Below are positions 1 through 5,858 of a stretch of DNA of 6,620 nt, piece after piece (the stretch's first letter is position 1; every line of letters begins with the position of its first letter). The stretch is from positions 1 through 6,620 of the forward strand of contig JANTFY010000135.1 in the NCBI GenBank assembly GCA_024763185.1. The letters are read 5' to 3'. The notes beneath the pieces are model-generated. The model saw nothing but the letters and a program-made list of their open reading frames with translations. It ran no database searches and was not told the origin of the DNA. This stretch comes from Gammaproteobacteria bacterium (GTDB lineage Bacteria; Pseudomonadota; Gammaproteobacteria; GCA-001735895). The position numbers and the translations under genes are program-made.

Positions 1-417
1 GCCGCCAAATACCGTGGTGCCTTTGAAAAGGCTGGCGCCGTCTGTGAGGTCACGGCTTTAAGCGCAACAGATGCCCCGGCCCATCCTGAGGCTACAACCA
101 CCGCAACTCCCTCTTCTGCACAGGCAGCGAGTGATAGCGATGAAGCCTATGTCAGTCGATATCCTGAATCAGAGCAGGTGCCACAGGCTTTATTAAGCGA
201 TCCGCTGGGTATCAGGGGAGAATCCATCCAGGATCTGCAGGCGGACATGGCACCCGTGGGCAGCCAAATGCAGCACCAAATCAAGGAGATACCCGATGCG
301 GTCATAGATACCAGTGGCATGGATGTCGCGCCGGTGGGCAGTATCCTGACGGACAAAAAAGAAGACGCGCCACCACCGCCACCGGATACTTCGGGCATCA
401 CCATGGCTGACGGTTAA
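1..417 (+). CDS. C-terminal part of a hypothetical protein with a repeat-bearing disordered tail
   Basis: The reading frame is open from the first base to a TAA at 415-417, giving 138 residues; the start lies left of the window. Residues 1-20 (pattern AAKYRGAFEKAGAVCEV) look like the final helix and strand of a small ribosomal L7/L12 C-terminal-like fold, which in many gammaproteobacterial hypothetical proteins precedes such a tail. That assignment is from memory of the pattern and rests on very few residues. Residues 21-60 are rich in Ala, Thr, Ser and Glu and look disordered. The tail then carries a degenerate motif three times: DMAPVGS (82-88), DTSGMDVAPVGS (103-114) and DTSGITMADG (129-138, truncated), with a run of five prolines before the last copy. 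No membrane segment is visible in this part. It is convergent with the YdcH-like gene and shares a terminator with it. Function unknown. Confidence 0.75.
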   Translation, partial: AAKYRGAFEKAGAVCEVTALSATDAPAHPEATTTATPSSAQAASDSDEAYVSRYPESEQVPQALLSDPLGIRGESIQDLQADMAPVGSQMQHQIKEIPDAVIDTSGMDVAPVGSILTDKKEDAPPPPPDTSGITMADG

Positions 418-436
418 ACCCTGAATTCGGCAATAT

Positions 437-470
437 AAAAAGGCCGTTTCCTTATGCAGATGGCCTTTTT
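437..470. terminator. Bidirectional intrinsic terminator between convergent genes
   Basis: The arms AAAAAGGCC (437-445) and GGCCTTTTT (462-470) are perfect inverted repeats. The stem can be extended inward by four more pairs, two of them G-U, leaving a loop of about 8 bases. The A-run on the left arm and T-run on the right arm give a U-tract on both strands. It lies 20 bases after the stop of the plus-strand gene and 8 bases beyond the stop of the minus-strand YdcH-like gene. Confidence 0.85.
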
Positions 471-478
471 GTTTTGGC

Positions 479-718
479 TCAGGCGTTTTGTATCATGCGG
501 AACAATTCATCTTTCAAATACAGGCGCTGTTTCTTGCGTTCTTCCAGGTACTCATCCGAGGTGTTTTCAATACCGGTTTCAATGCGATGAACTTCGTGGT
601 CTACCACGTGGTATTCGTCGAACAGTTTAGAGAAATGCGGGTTGGATGCTTTCAGGGAACGGATGGCCTCTTTATGTTCGGGTAACTCATGAATCAGGTC
701 ATGTTTTTCATTAAGCAT
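479..718 (-). CDS. YdcH/DUF465 family small coiled-coil protein
   Basis: A 79-residue protein. The central block SNPHFSKLFDEYHVVDHEVHRIE and the C-terminal block KKQRLYLKDEL match the pattern of E. coli YdcH (NPRF.SLFDKHNKLDHEI and KKQKLQLKDE), recalled from the family. It is highly charged, has no Cys, no signal peptide and no membrane segment, and is predicted to be almost entirely helical with two antiparallel helices. DUF465 proteins are common in proteobacteria and have no well-established function. ATG at 718 is preceded by GGAG (729-732) at about 10 bases. The gene starts 20 bases after the stop of the DksA-like gene and ends just before the bidirectional terminator, so it is probably the last gene of a two-gene transcript. 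It is about five residues longer at the N-terminus than E. coli YdcH. Confidence 0.85.
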   Translation of the reverse strand: MLNEKHDLIHELPEHKEAIRSLKASNPHFSKLFDEYHVVDHEVHRIETGIENTSDEYLEERKKQRLYLKDELFRMIQNA

Positions 719-738
719 GTGAGATTATCTCCATAATG

Positions 739-1071
739 TTAGTGTTCGAGCTTTTCGGCACATTTTACACAGTTCGTACTGAAAGGCAGTAGTTCAAGGC
801 GGGCGGCCGGAATCTCTTCACCGCAGATGCTGCAGGTAAAGTATTCGCCTGAATCGATTCTTTTTAGCGCATTGTTAATTTTCTGCAGTTCAATTTTGGA
901 TGCATTGCCGAGGGATTCCAGTACTTCATCATTTTCACGTTCCGTGGCCTGTTCAGCCCAGTCGGCTGACATGCCCTCATGACGAATATCCTTGTCGATA
1001 GTGTCGATGCGTTTGCTGGCTTCTTTTTTCAGTGATTCAAGTTTTTGCTTGAAGTGCTTGATGTCTTGCAT
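739..1071 (-). CDS. Short DksA/TraR-family zinc-finger protein
   Basis: Taken from the ATG at 1071 this is a 110-residue protein. That start has AAAGG at 5-base spacing (1077-1081); a GTG 33 bases upstream (1104) is in frame but has no good ribosome binding site. Residues 3-35 are a Lys/Glu-rich helix, residues 36-75 a second helix, then a four-cysteine zinc finger with CSIC (80-83) and CVKC (101-104) and the linker GEEIPAARLELLP typical of the family. DksA/TraR proteins insert a coiled-coil tip into the RNA polymerase secondary channel and modulate initiation with ppGpp. Aligned to E. coli DksA, the tip motif DPVDRA corresponds to MSADWA (35-40), so the functionally key Asp and Ala are kept while the first Asp and Pro are not. 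It is shorter than DksA (about 151 residues), with a shortened N-terminal region. It precedes the YdcH-like gene by 20 bases. Confidence 0.85.
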   Translation of the reverse strand: MQDIKHFKQKLESLKKEASKRIDTIDKDIRHEGMSADWAEQATERENDEVLESLGNASKIELQKINNALKRIDSGEYFTCSICGEEIPAARLELLPFSTNCVKCAEKLEH

Positions 1072-1136
1072 GATTACCTTTGTATCTGGAGATATCACAC
1101 CCACCAGATCAGTGAAAGAATCGATGGGTAAACGCT

Positions 1137-1142
1137 AGTATA
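1137..1142 (-). promoter_or_regulatory. Candidate -10 element for the DksA-like gene
   Basis: On the minus strand TATACT runs 1142 to 1137 (5 of 6 to TATAAT), about 66 bases before the ATG at 1071. No good -35 is present at 17 bases (GGTCAT), so the promoter would be weak or activator-dependent. The AT-rich spacer includes a run of six A on the minus strand. Confidence 0.35.
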
Positions 1143-1159
1143 ATCTGGTATTTTTTGCG

Positions 1160-1173
1160 ATGACCTGGATCAA
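1160..1173 (-). promoter_or_regulatory. Possible ANR/FNR-like site
   Basis: On the minus strand TTGAT-CCAG-GTCAT resembles the FNR/ANR consensus TTGAT-N4-ATCAA. The left half is perfect and the right half matches at three of five positions. Its centre (1166.5) is about 27 bases from the centre of the candidate -10, some 5 bases closer than in classical class II FNR promoters, which weakens the case. Confidence 0.25.
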
Positions 1174-1189
1174 AGCGCGCATGGAAACA

Positions 1190-1207
1190 GGCTGTGGTAA
1201 GACAGCC
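1190..1207 (-). terminator. Small hairpin after aroE, possible weak terminator
   Basis: GGCTGT (1190-1195) and ACAGCC (1202-1207) form a perfect 6-base-pair stem with a 6-base loop, 28 bases downstream of the aroE stop. The minus strand continues TGTTTCC, which is not a proper U-tract, so this may only be a transcript-end or pause structure. Read-through into the DksA-like gene is possible. Confidence 0.3.
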
Positions 1208-1234
1208 GGTAGCTATTAACGGGACCTGTCGATA

Positions 1235-2050
1235 TCACTGACGCAGGCTGGCGATGACTTCGGTGGTTTGCGGACGGATACCACGCCAGATATAAAAGGA
1301 TTCGGCAGCCTGTTCCACCAGCATGCCCAGCCCGTCGTAAGCACGTAATGCACCACGATCCAGCGCCCATTGTACAAACGCGGTTGGGTTTTTAATGTCG
1401 TACATCATGTCGTAACAGATGGAGTTTATACCGAGCACTTCATCGGGGACCGGTGGCACTTCTTTAAGCAGTCCGGCCGAGGTGCCATTAATAATCAGGT
1501 CGTATTTTTCATGACCCAGCTCGTTGAAGCTGCCGGCCAGAATATTGCCTACTGCGGAAAAATCCTCGGCCAGCTTTTCCGCCTTTTCCACGGTACGGTT
1601 GGCGATACTCAACAGACGCGGTTTTTTTGCCAGCAGTGGTCCAAGTACCCCGCGTACCGCTCCGCCGGCACCAAGGATCAGAATTTTGCGGTGTTCGATC
1701 AATACATTGTGATTAATGATCAGGTCGCGGCATAAGCCGATGCCGTCGGTATTGTCGCCGGCTATTTTTCCATCAGGCTGAAAAATCAGGGTGTTCACCG
1801 CGCCGGCATCACGTGCTCGCGGACTCAATCTGTCTGCTAATTCAAAGGCCTGTTGTTTAAAGGGTACCGTGACATTGATACCTTTATATCCCTGCGATTG
1901 TAATTCGTGCAGCTGATCGGCAAAGTTATCCAGTTCAAACTGTATGGCGCTGTAGCTGATTTGCTGTTCGGTTTCGGCAGCAAATTGCGCCTGTATCTCG
2001 GGTGACAGACTGTGACTGATTGGGTGGCCGACAACCGCGTACTGGTCCAT
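1235..2050 (-). CDS. aroE: Shikimate dehydrogenase (NADP+)
   Basis: A 271-residue cytoplasmic enzyme that reduces 3-dehydroshikimate to shikimate with NADPH, the fourth step of the chorismate pathway. The length is standard. The shikimate-binding part has SHSLSP (12-17), NVTVPFK (59-65) with the catalytic Lys65, GAVNT (83-87) and GDNTDGIG (98-105) with the catalytic Asp102; both catalytic residues fall at the E. coli numbers. The Rossmann part has GAGGAVRG (127-134) and NRT (151-153), which fits NADP preference, then NGTSAGL (188-194) and the C-terminal GLGMLVEQAA (240-249). The ATG is chosen because it starts directly with the conserved YAVVGHPISHS strand and overlaps the hemB stop by one base (TAATG), implying translational coupling; no strong Shine-Dalgarno is present. 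Longer in-frame starts would run back into hemB and are unnecessary. Confidence 0.97.
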   Translation of the reverse strand: MDQYAVVGHPISHSLSPEIQAQFAAETEQQISYSAIQFELDNFADQLHELQSQGYKGINVTVPFKQQAFELADRLSPRARDAGAVNTLIFQPDGKIAGDNTDGIGLCRDLIINHNVLIEHRKILILGAGGAVRGVLGPLLAKKPRLLSIANRTVEKAEKLAEDFSAVGNILAGSFNELGHEKYDLIINGTSAGLLKEVPPVPDEVLGINSICYDMMYDIKNPTAFVQWALDRGALRAYDGLGMLVEQAAESFYIWRGIRPQTTEVIASLRQ

Positions 2051-3039
2051 TATTTTAACCACTCTGCGACGGTTTTTGCGTAATACGTCAAAATGCCATC
2101 CGCACCGGCGCGTTTCATGGAAAGCAGTGCCTCCAGTACACAGGCCTTTTCGTCTATCCAGCCGTTTTGCCCGGCTGCCTTGAGCATCGCGTATTCGCCA
2201 CTGACATGATAGACGTAAGTCGGGTATTTGAATTCGTCCTTGATGCGACACACAATATCGAGATAGGGCATGCCAGGTTTGATCATGACCATGTCCGCGC
2301 CTTCGTCGATATCCAGCGCGACTTCATGCAGGGCTTCATCGCCATTGGCGGGATCCATCTGGTAAGAATACTTGTTGCCACCTCCGAGATTGCCTGAAGA
2401 ACCCACGGCATCACGAAAGGGGCCATAGAAGCTGGACGCGTACTTAGCCGAGTAGGCCAGTATACGGGTGTTGACATAACCCTCGTCTTCAAGCGTTTCA
2501 CGAATGGCACCGATGCGACCATCCATCATGTCTGATGGCGCGACGATATCGGCGCCGGCCTCGGCATGGGACAATGCCTGTCGGACCAGTACATCGACGG
2601 TCTCGTCATTGGTGACATAACCGTTTTCATCGAGCAGGCCATCCTGCCCATGACTGGTGAAAGGGTCCAGTGCGACGTCGGTAATGATGCCCATTTGCGG
2701 TACTTCCTGCTTGATGGCCCTCACCGTTCTTTGTGCCAGTCCATTGGGATTGTAGGCTTCGGCGGCGTCATCGCTTTTGGCCGAGTCCGGGGTGACCGGG
2801 AAAATAGCCATTGCCGCTATGCCCAGATCGGCACAGTAACGGGCCTCTTCGACCAGCAGGTCTATGCTTTTTCTTTCCACTCCGGGCATCGAAGCGACAA
2901 TCTCGGTTTGCCCTTCACCTTCAAGTACAAACACCGGGTAAATCAGGTCGTTCACAGTCAACAGGTTCTCACGCATCAGACGACGGCTGAAATCATCTCT
3001 TCTCATTCTTCTGGGACGACGATAAGGAAAAACTGACAC
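2050..3039 (-). CDS. hemB: Delta-aminolevulinic acid dehydratase (porphobilinogen synthase)
   Basis: A 329-residue cytoplasmic enzyme that condenses two 5-aminolevulinates into porphobilinogen, the second committed step of tetrapyrrole synthesis. The Schiff-base lysines are Lys199 (AYSAKYASSFYGPFRDA) and Lys254 (MVMIKPGMPYLD). The metal loop DVALDPFTSHGQDG (121-134) has Ala123, Asp125 and Asp133 where zinc enzymes have three Cys, so this is the Pseudomonas-like, Mg2+-dependent class. The N-terminus YRRPRRMRRDDFSRRLMRE is the typical arm. The start is placed at GTG 3039 because it has a strong AGGAG (3047-3051) at 7-base spacing; the frame is open further upstream (to 3270) but that would run through the promoter region and into the divergent gene. 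It is the first gene of a hemB-aroE unit and is divergent from the 149-residue hypothetical gene. Confidence 0.97.
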   Translation of the reverse strand: MSVFPYRRPRRMRRDDFSRRLMRENLLTVNDLIYPVFVLEGEGQTEIVASMPGVERKSIDLLVEEARYCADLGIAAMAIFPVTPDSAKSDDAAEAYNPNGLAQRTVRAIKQEVPQMGIITDVALDPFTSHGQDGLLDENGYVTNDETVDVLVRQALSHAEAGADIVAPSDMMDGRIGAIRETLEDEGYVNTRILAYSAKYASSFYGPFRDAVGSSGNLGGGNKYSYQMDPANGDEALHEVALDIDEGADMVMIKPGMPYLDIVCRIKDEFKYPTYVYHVSGEYAMLKAAGQNGWIDEKACVLEALLSMKRAGADGILTYYAKTVAEWLK

Positions 3040-3046
3040 GCGTACT

Positions 3047-3051
3047 CTCCT
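3047..3051 (-). promoter_or_regulatory. Shine-Dalgarno that fixes the GTG start of hemB
   Basis: AGGAG on the minus strand, 7 bases before the GTG at 3039. No ATG with a comparable site exists nearby; the next in-frame ATG lies 11 codons further in, within the conserved arm. Confidence 0.8.
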
Positions 3052-3056
3052 GACTG

Positions 3057-3096
3057 ATAATATGTTGGCGCTATAAAATAGCATAAATAATATGTT
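3057..3096. repeat. Direct repeat ATAATATGTT, two copies 30 bases apart
   Basis: ATAATATGTT occurs at 3057-3066 and again at 3087-3096, a start-to-start distance of exactly 30 bases, about three helical turns, in the hemB divergent promoter region. A degenerate third copy ending in ATGTT lies at 3114-3123. In such AT-rich DNA chance is possible, but the helical phasing suits a regulator-binding array. Confidence 0.4.
3065..3093 (+). promoter_or_regulatory. Candidate promoter of the 149-residue hypothetical gene
   Basis: TTGGCG (3065-3070) and TAATAT (3088-3093) are separated by 17 bases, each matching 4 of 6 consensus positions. It would give a leader of about 57 bases. It overlaps the hemB promoter on the other strand. 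Confidence 0.35.
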
Positions 3097-3109
3097 TATA
3101 TTATGTCGA
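3080..3109 (-). promoter_or_regulatory. Candidate promoter of hemB-aroE
   Basis: On the minus strand TCGACA (3109-3104, 5 of 6 to TTGACA) is followed after 18 bases by TATGCT (3085-3080, 4 of 6). Transcription would start near 3073, giving a leader of about 35 bases that contains the AGGAG site. Confidence 0.4.
3087..3104. promoter_or_regulatory. Perfect 7-base inverted repeat, candidate operator
   Basis: ATAATAT (3087-3093), spacer GTTT, ATATTAT (3098-3104). It lies in the spacer of the candidate hemB promoter and covers the candidate -10 of the divergent gene, so a bound protein could affect both. The binding protein is unknown; an AT-rich Fur-like site is conceivable for a haem gene, but the match to the Fur consensus is poor. 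Confidence 0.4.
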
Positions 3110-3156
3110 GAGTTAAAAATGTTAGCTTTATCAGGTTTTAATGAGGCGTCTGATTG

Positions 3157-3606
3157 ATGAACGATCAACTGATGCTGGAATATATCTTTTTCCATGAACA
3201 GCCTTATCATCAGTTCAAGCAATTTCTGCAAAGTCGCAATGTAAAGGTTCTGAAAGAAGGCGTTGATCAAACCGACGTGGAAGGGCTGGTTGTCTTTATT
3301 GAAGATAGTCTGGATGAGGACCTGAGTGATGACATTGAAGCCTTTTATGATGAAATGATGGAACTCAATGAAGTGCTGGTCGCTGCTGAACAGGATAATG
3401 TAAAAATGAGTCAGGTAGGACTGGCCGTATCCTTGTTGGATGGGCGATCAGTGCTCGCCTCCGTGGATCCCGATGTGCTCAATCGGGTGTTGTCGGTGAT
3501 TTCTCACCAGGAATTAGGGCAACTGGTGGATAATATTGTTGAAGCGGTGGAAAACCCGGATGAGCGTCCGTTGTGTGCCCGCCATGAAGCAAGTAAGCCG
3601 GTTTGA
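3157..3606 (+). CDS. Conserved hypothetical acidic protein
   Basis: A 149-residue soluble protein with no signal peptide, no membrane segment and a strong excess of Asp and Glu. Visible parts: residues 1-40 begin with YIFFHEQPYHQFKQFL, resembling a beta-strand then helix; residues 41-80 form an acidic helical segment (EDSLDEDLSDDIEAFYDEM); residues 88-130 carry LAVSLLDGRSVLASVDPDVLNRVL followed by LVDNIVEAVENPDERPLC. The closing pattern ENPD..PLC recalls uncharacterised gammaproteobacterial proteins; I know no function for it. Two Cys-poor halves joined by the acidic helix suggest a small regulatory or binding protein rather than an enzyme. ATG 3157 was chosen; the adjacent TTG at 3154 has better spacing (7 rather than 10 bases) to GAGG (3143-3146) and cannot be excluded. 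It is divergent from hemB and ends 13 bases from the convergent M14 peptidase gene, with no terminator hairpin between them. Confidence 0.8.
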   Translation: MNDQLMLEYIFFHEQPYHQFKQFLQSRNVKVLKEGVDQTDVEGLVVFIEDSLDEDLSDDIEAFYDEMMELNEVLVAAEQDNVKMSQVGLAVSLLDGRSVLASVDPDVLNRVLSVISHQELGQLVDNIVEAVENPDERPLCARHEASKPV

Positions 3607-3619
3607 CGCGTTGCTTGAT

Positions 3620-4483
3620 TCAGGTGTTCTTGATCAGCCAGCGCACCAGGTCTGTCCATAAATGGCTGACTTGCTTCGGGGTGGGCATGATGCCGGCATG
3701 AGGAAGCTCCAGGGTAATGACCGGTATGCCAAGATGAATGCCGGCAAAATTACCCAACGAACCCGGGTAGGTACCCATCAGGTTTTTATACAGGTAGCCG
3801 ATACGTTCCGGAGCATTTTTTCGGTTGGGAGCATCGTAATCGACCAGGTGGTAAGGCGCATGCACTGAGATAATCACATCGGGATTGAAGGCTTCTATCT
3901 CGTGAAGTAACCAGCGGGTTTCCGGTTCGCTCAATGGCTTTTCTCCCGGGTAACGTCGTTTGTTGCGGCCGGTTTTTTCTTTCCAGTATTGCAGCGCGGC
4001 ATTTATTGCAGTGGGATCGGCAAAATTACGATTTAAATCCACGCCGCTGGCATTGCTGCGAGTCTGGTTTTTAATCAGGGCGCCATCCGGATTCATCAAC
4101 GGCACAACATGCCAGTGAAACAGGCCGGAATGATGTTTTTTCAGGGTATGCATCCATTTGAAGACCACGCTGATGGATGATAACTCGTCGCCATGTATAC
4201 CCCCGACCAGTAATACACGTGCTTTGGATGTTTTACCCTTAAGCGGCGGGTATTCGCGCAACAATATCGGGAAGCCCTTGATGGATTCATGTCCGGTTAA
4301 TTCCAGTTGCAGCGTGTCACATTCTTCCTGCGTCACACTGGCCAGCTTGTTGCTGATTTTTGCACAGGCCTGCTGCGGGTCCAGGTGAACGCTTTTATTC
4401 GAGTCCGCCCAACTGACGTTGGAAAACAGCCACAGGACGGTTAAAAGGGCGCTGATGCTCCGCTTAATTGTGGTGAATTTCAT
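3620..4483 (-). CDS. Exported M14-family zinc carboxypeptidase, MpaA-like
   Basis: A 287-residue protein with an N-terminal signal peptide: basic start MKFTTIKRS, hydrophobic core ALLTVLWLF and likely cleavage after Ala26 (VSWA|DS), so it acts in the periplasm. M14 hallmarks follow in order: HGDE (His97, Glu100) as the first two zinc ligands, NPDGA (131-135), VDLNRNF (148-154) with the Asn-Arg pair that binds the substrate carboxylate, SVHAPYHLVDYD with His208 as third zinc ligand, and TLELP with the catalytic Glu259. Periplasmic relatives cut cell-wall peptides, and the short single-domain form resembles murein peptide amidase MpaA, which releases meso-diaminopimelate; the substrate here is inferred. 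Cys40 and Cys55 in the N-terminal segment could form a disulphide. The start overlaps the malic enzyme by 20 bases and has only a weak ribosome binding site, implying coupled translation. A GTG codon directly before the ATG is a less likely start. Confidence 0.9.
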   Translation of the reverse strand: MKFTTIKRSISALLTVLWLFSNVSWADSNKSVHLDPQQACAKISNKLASVTQEECDTLQLELTGHESIKGFPILLREYPPLKGKTSKARVLLVGGIHGDELSSISVVFKWMHTLKKHHSGLFHWHVVPLMNPDGALIKNQTRSNASGVDLNRNFADPTAINAALQYWKEKTGRNKRRYPGEKPLSEPETRWLLHEIEAFNPDVIISVHAPYHLVDYDAPNRKNAPERIGYLYKNLMGTYPGSLGNFAGIHLGIPVITLELPHAGIMPTPKQVSHLWTDLVRWLIKNT

Positions 4484-5687
4484 CACTCGCTATGGCGGCT
4501 TCCCTGACCGCGACGGGGATGGTGTCAATCAGGCGCGGGTCAAACGGTTTGGGGATGATGTAATCCTTGCCGAATTCAAGTGAATCCAGGCCGTAAGCAT
4601 CCAGCACGGATTGCGGTACCGGTTGCTTGGCCAGTTCACTCAGGGCATGCACGGCCGCAATATGCATATCGGTATTGATATGGGTTGCTCGTGCGTCCAG
4701 TGCGCCGCGAAAGATGTAAGGAAAACCGAGTACATTATTGACCTGGTTGGGATAGTCACTGCGCCCAGTCGCCATAATCAAATCCTGGCGCGTTTTAAAG
4801 GCCAGTTCCGGAAGGATTTCGGGGTCCGGATTGGATAATGCAAACACAATGGGATGATCGGCCATCGAGGCCAGCATTTTGGTGGTGAGGATATTCGGTC
4901 CGGAAACCCCGATGAACACGTCAGCCGCCTGCATGGCATCGTCCAGGCTGCGTTTTTCGGTAACCCGCGCGAAAGCATGTTTGTAGTGATTGAGATCCTG
5001 GCGCTCGGTATGGATGACGCCTTTGCTGTCGACCAGGGTGATGTTGTCCATGTTGGCACCGAGTGCAACCAGTAAATCCATGGAGGCGATGCCGGCAGCA
5101 CCCGCACCCACACAGGTAATGCGTGCGTTTTCGAGGGTTTTGCCCTGCAGTTCCAGCGCATTTAACAGGCCGGCAGCTATGATAATCGCGGTACCGTGCT
5201 GGTCATCGTGAAATACCGGGATATCGAGTTTTTCGCTCAGTTGGCGTTCTATTTCAAAACAGCGTGGAGCCGAGATGTCTTCCAGGTTGATGCCACCGAA
5301 CCCCCCGGCAATATTTGCCACGGTGTTGACAAATTCATCCACTTCCTGGGTGTCTACTTCGATATCAAAAACATCGATATTGGCGAAGGCCTTGAATAAT
5401 ACGGCTTTCCCTTCCATCACCGGTTTGCCGGCCAGTGCACCGACGTTGCCCAGCCCGAGAACGGCGCTGCCGTCAGTAACCACTGCCACCAGGTTGCCCT
5501 TGGCGGTATAGCGATAGGCAGTATCCGGATTGGCCGCAATTTTGCGGACCGGCTCGGCCACACCTGGGGTGTAAGCGAGTGACAGTTCATGCTGTGAACC
5601 GGTGGGTTTTGTGATTTCGATAGCCAGCTTACCGGGCTTGGGATGCTCGTGGTAATCCAGCGCTTCCTGTTTTGCGTTTTTATTCAT
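4464..5687 (-). CDS. maeB: Malic enzyme, short form (oxidative decarboxylation of malate)
   Basis: A 407-residue cytoplasmic enzyme that converts malate to pyruvate and CO2 with reduction of NAD(P)+, feeding gluconeogenic and NADPH metabolism. Conserved blocks: LAYTPGVAEP (38-46) with catalytic Tyr39, TDGSAVLGLGNVG (71-83), MEGKAVLFK with catalytic Lys94, NLEDISAPRCFEIE (134-147) with metal ligands Glu136 and Asp137, FHDDQHGTA (159-166) with metal ligand Asp161, the Rossmann loop GAGAAGIA (194-201), SNPDPE (285-290), and IPKPFDPRLI near the end. It lacks the phosphotransacetylase-like domain of E. coli MaeB (about 759 residues), as in the short enzymes of pseudomonads. Cofactor choice is not certain from sequence. 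ATG 5687 follows an in-frame TGA four codons upstream, so no longer start is possible, but no clear Shine-Dalgarno precedes it. It is the first gene of a unit with the M14 peptidase. Confidence 0.95.
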   Translation of the reverse strand: MNKNAKQEALDYHEHPKPGKLAIEITKPTGSQHELSLAYTPGVAEPVRKIAANPDTAYRYTAKGNLVAVVTDGSAVLGLGNVGALAGKPVMEGKAVLFKAFANIDVFDIEVDTQEVDEFVNTVANIAGGFGGINLEDISAPRCFEIERQLSEKLDIPVFHDDQHGTAIIIAAGLLNALELQGKTLENARITCVGAGAAGIASMDLLVALGANMDNITLVDSKGVIHTERQDLNHYKHAFARVTEKRSLDDAMQAADVFIGVSGPNILTTKMLASMADHPIVFALSNPDPEILPELAFKTRQDLIMATGRSDYPNQVNNVLGFPYIFRGALDARATHINTDMHIAAVHALSELAKQPVPQSVLDAYGLDSLEFGKDYIIPKPFDPRLIDTIPVAVREAAIASDEIHHN

Positions 5688-5802
5688 GTATAGTCAGATG
5701 TTGGTACAGCGATAGTCTTGCGGTTTTTTGTATTAGAGCCTGGTGCGCCTGGGTGAAAACGAGTCATATGCCACGGGTCACGCACAAGCTCCATGGCTAC
5801 GG

Positions 5803-5808
5803 ATTATA
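5803..5808 (-). promoter_or_regulatory. Candidate -10 of the malic enzyme transcript
   Basis: A perfect TATAAT on the minus strand (5808-5803) directly after the T-tract of the rpmE2 terminator and about 115 bases before the malic enzyme ATG. No convincing -35 is found at 16-18 bases because that region is the terminator stem, so the assignment is weak. The 115 bases between it and the ATG (5688-5802) hold no gene. Confidence 0.25.
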
Positions 5809-5809
5809 C

Positions 5810-5840
5810 AAAAAAAAAGGGTACCCAAGGGCACCCTTTT
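5810..5840 (-). terminator. Intrinsic terminator of rpmE2
   Basis: On the minus strand the arms AAAAGGGTGCCC (5840-5829) and GGGTACCCTTTT (5826-5815) pair along 12 positions with one G-U, though the innermost pairs must open to form a loop. A run of nine T (5818-5810) follows. It begins 18 bases after the rpmE2 stop and separates it from the malic enzyme gene. Confidence 0.9.
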
Positions 5841-5858
5841 GCATAGGGGGTGTGACAA

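Noticed and set aside
763..771. DnaA-box-like TTTTACACA
   Set aside because: Single loose match inside the zinc-finger coding region of the DksA-like gene, far from the box cluster.
2051..2251. N-terminal extension of aroE upstream of the ATG at 2050
   Set aside because: It would overlap hemB by 200 bases in another frame, has no AroE-like sequence, and the 271-residue form already has the normal length and catalytic numbering.
2566..3036. 156-codon plus-strand open frame antisense to hemB
   Set aside because: It mirrors a strongly conserved gene, and its product has no recognisable domain.
3040..3270. Longer hemB starting at 3270
   Set aside because: It would cover the promoter region and the start of the divergent gene; the added sequence is unlike any HemB arm, and GTG 3039 has a strong AGGAG.
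4778..5161. 127-codon minus-strand open frame inside the malic enzyme gene
   Set aside because: A shifted frame of a clearly conserved coding region; its Trp- and Arg-rich product looks non-natural.
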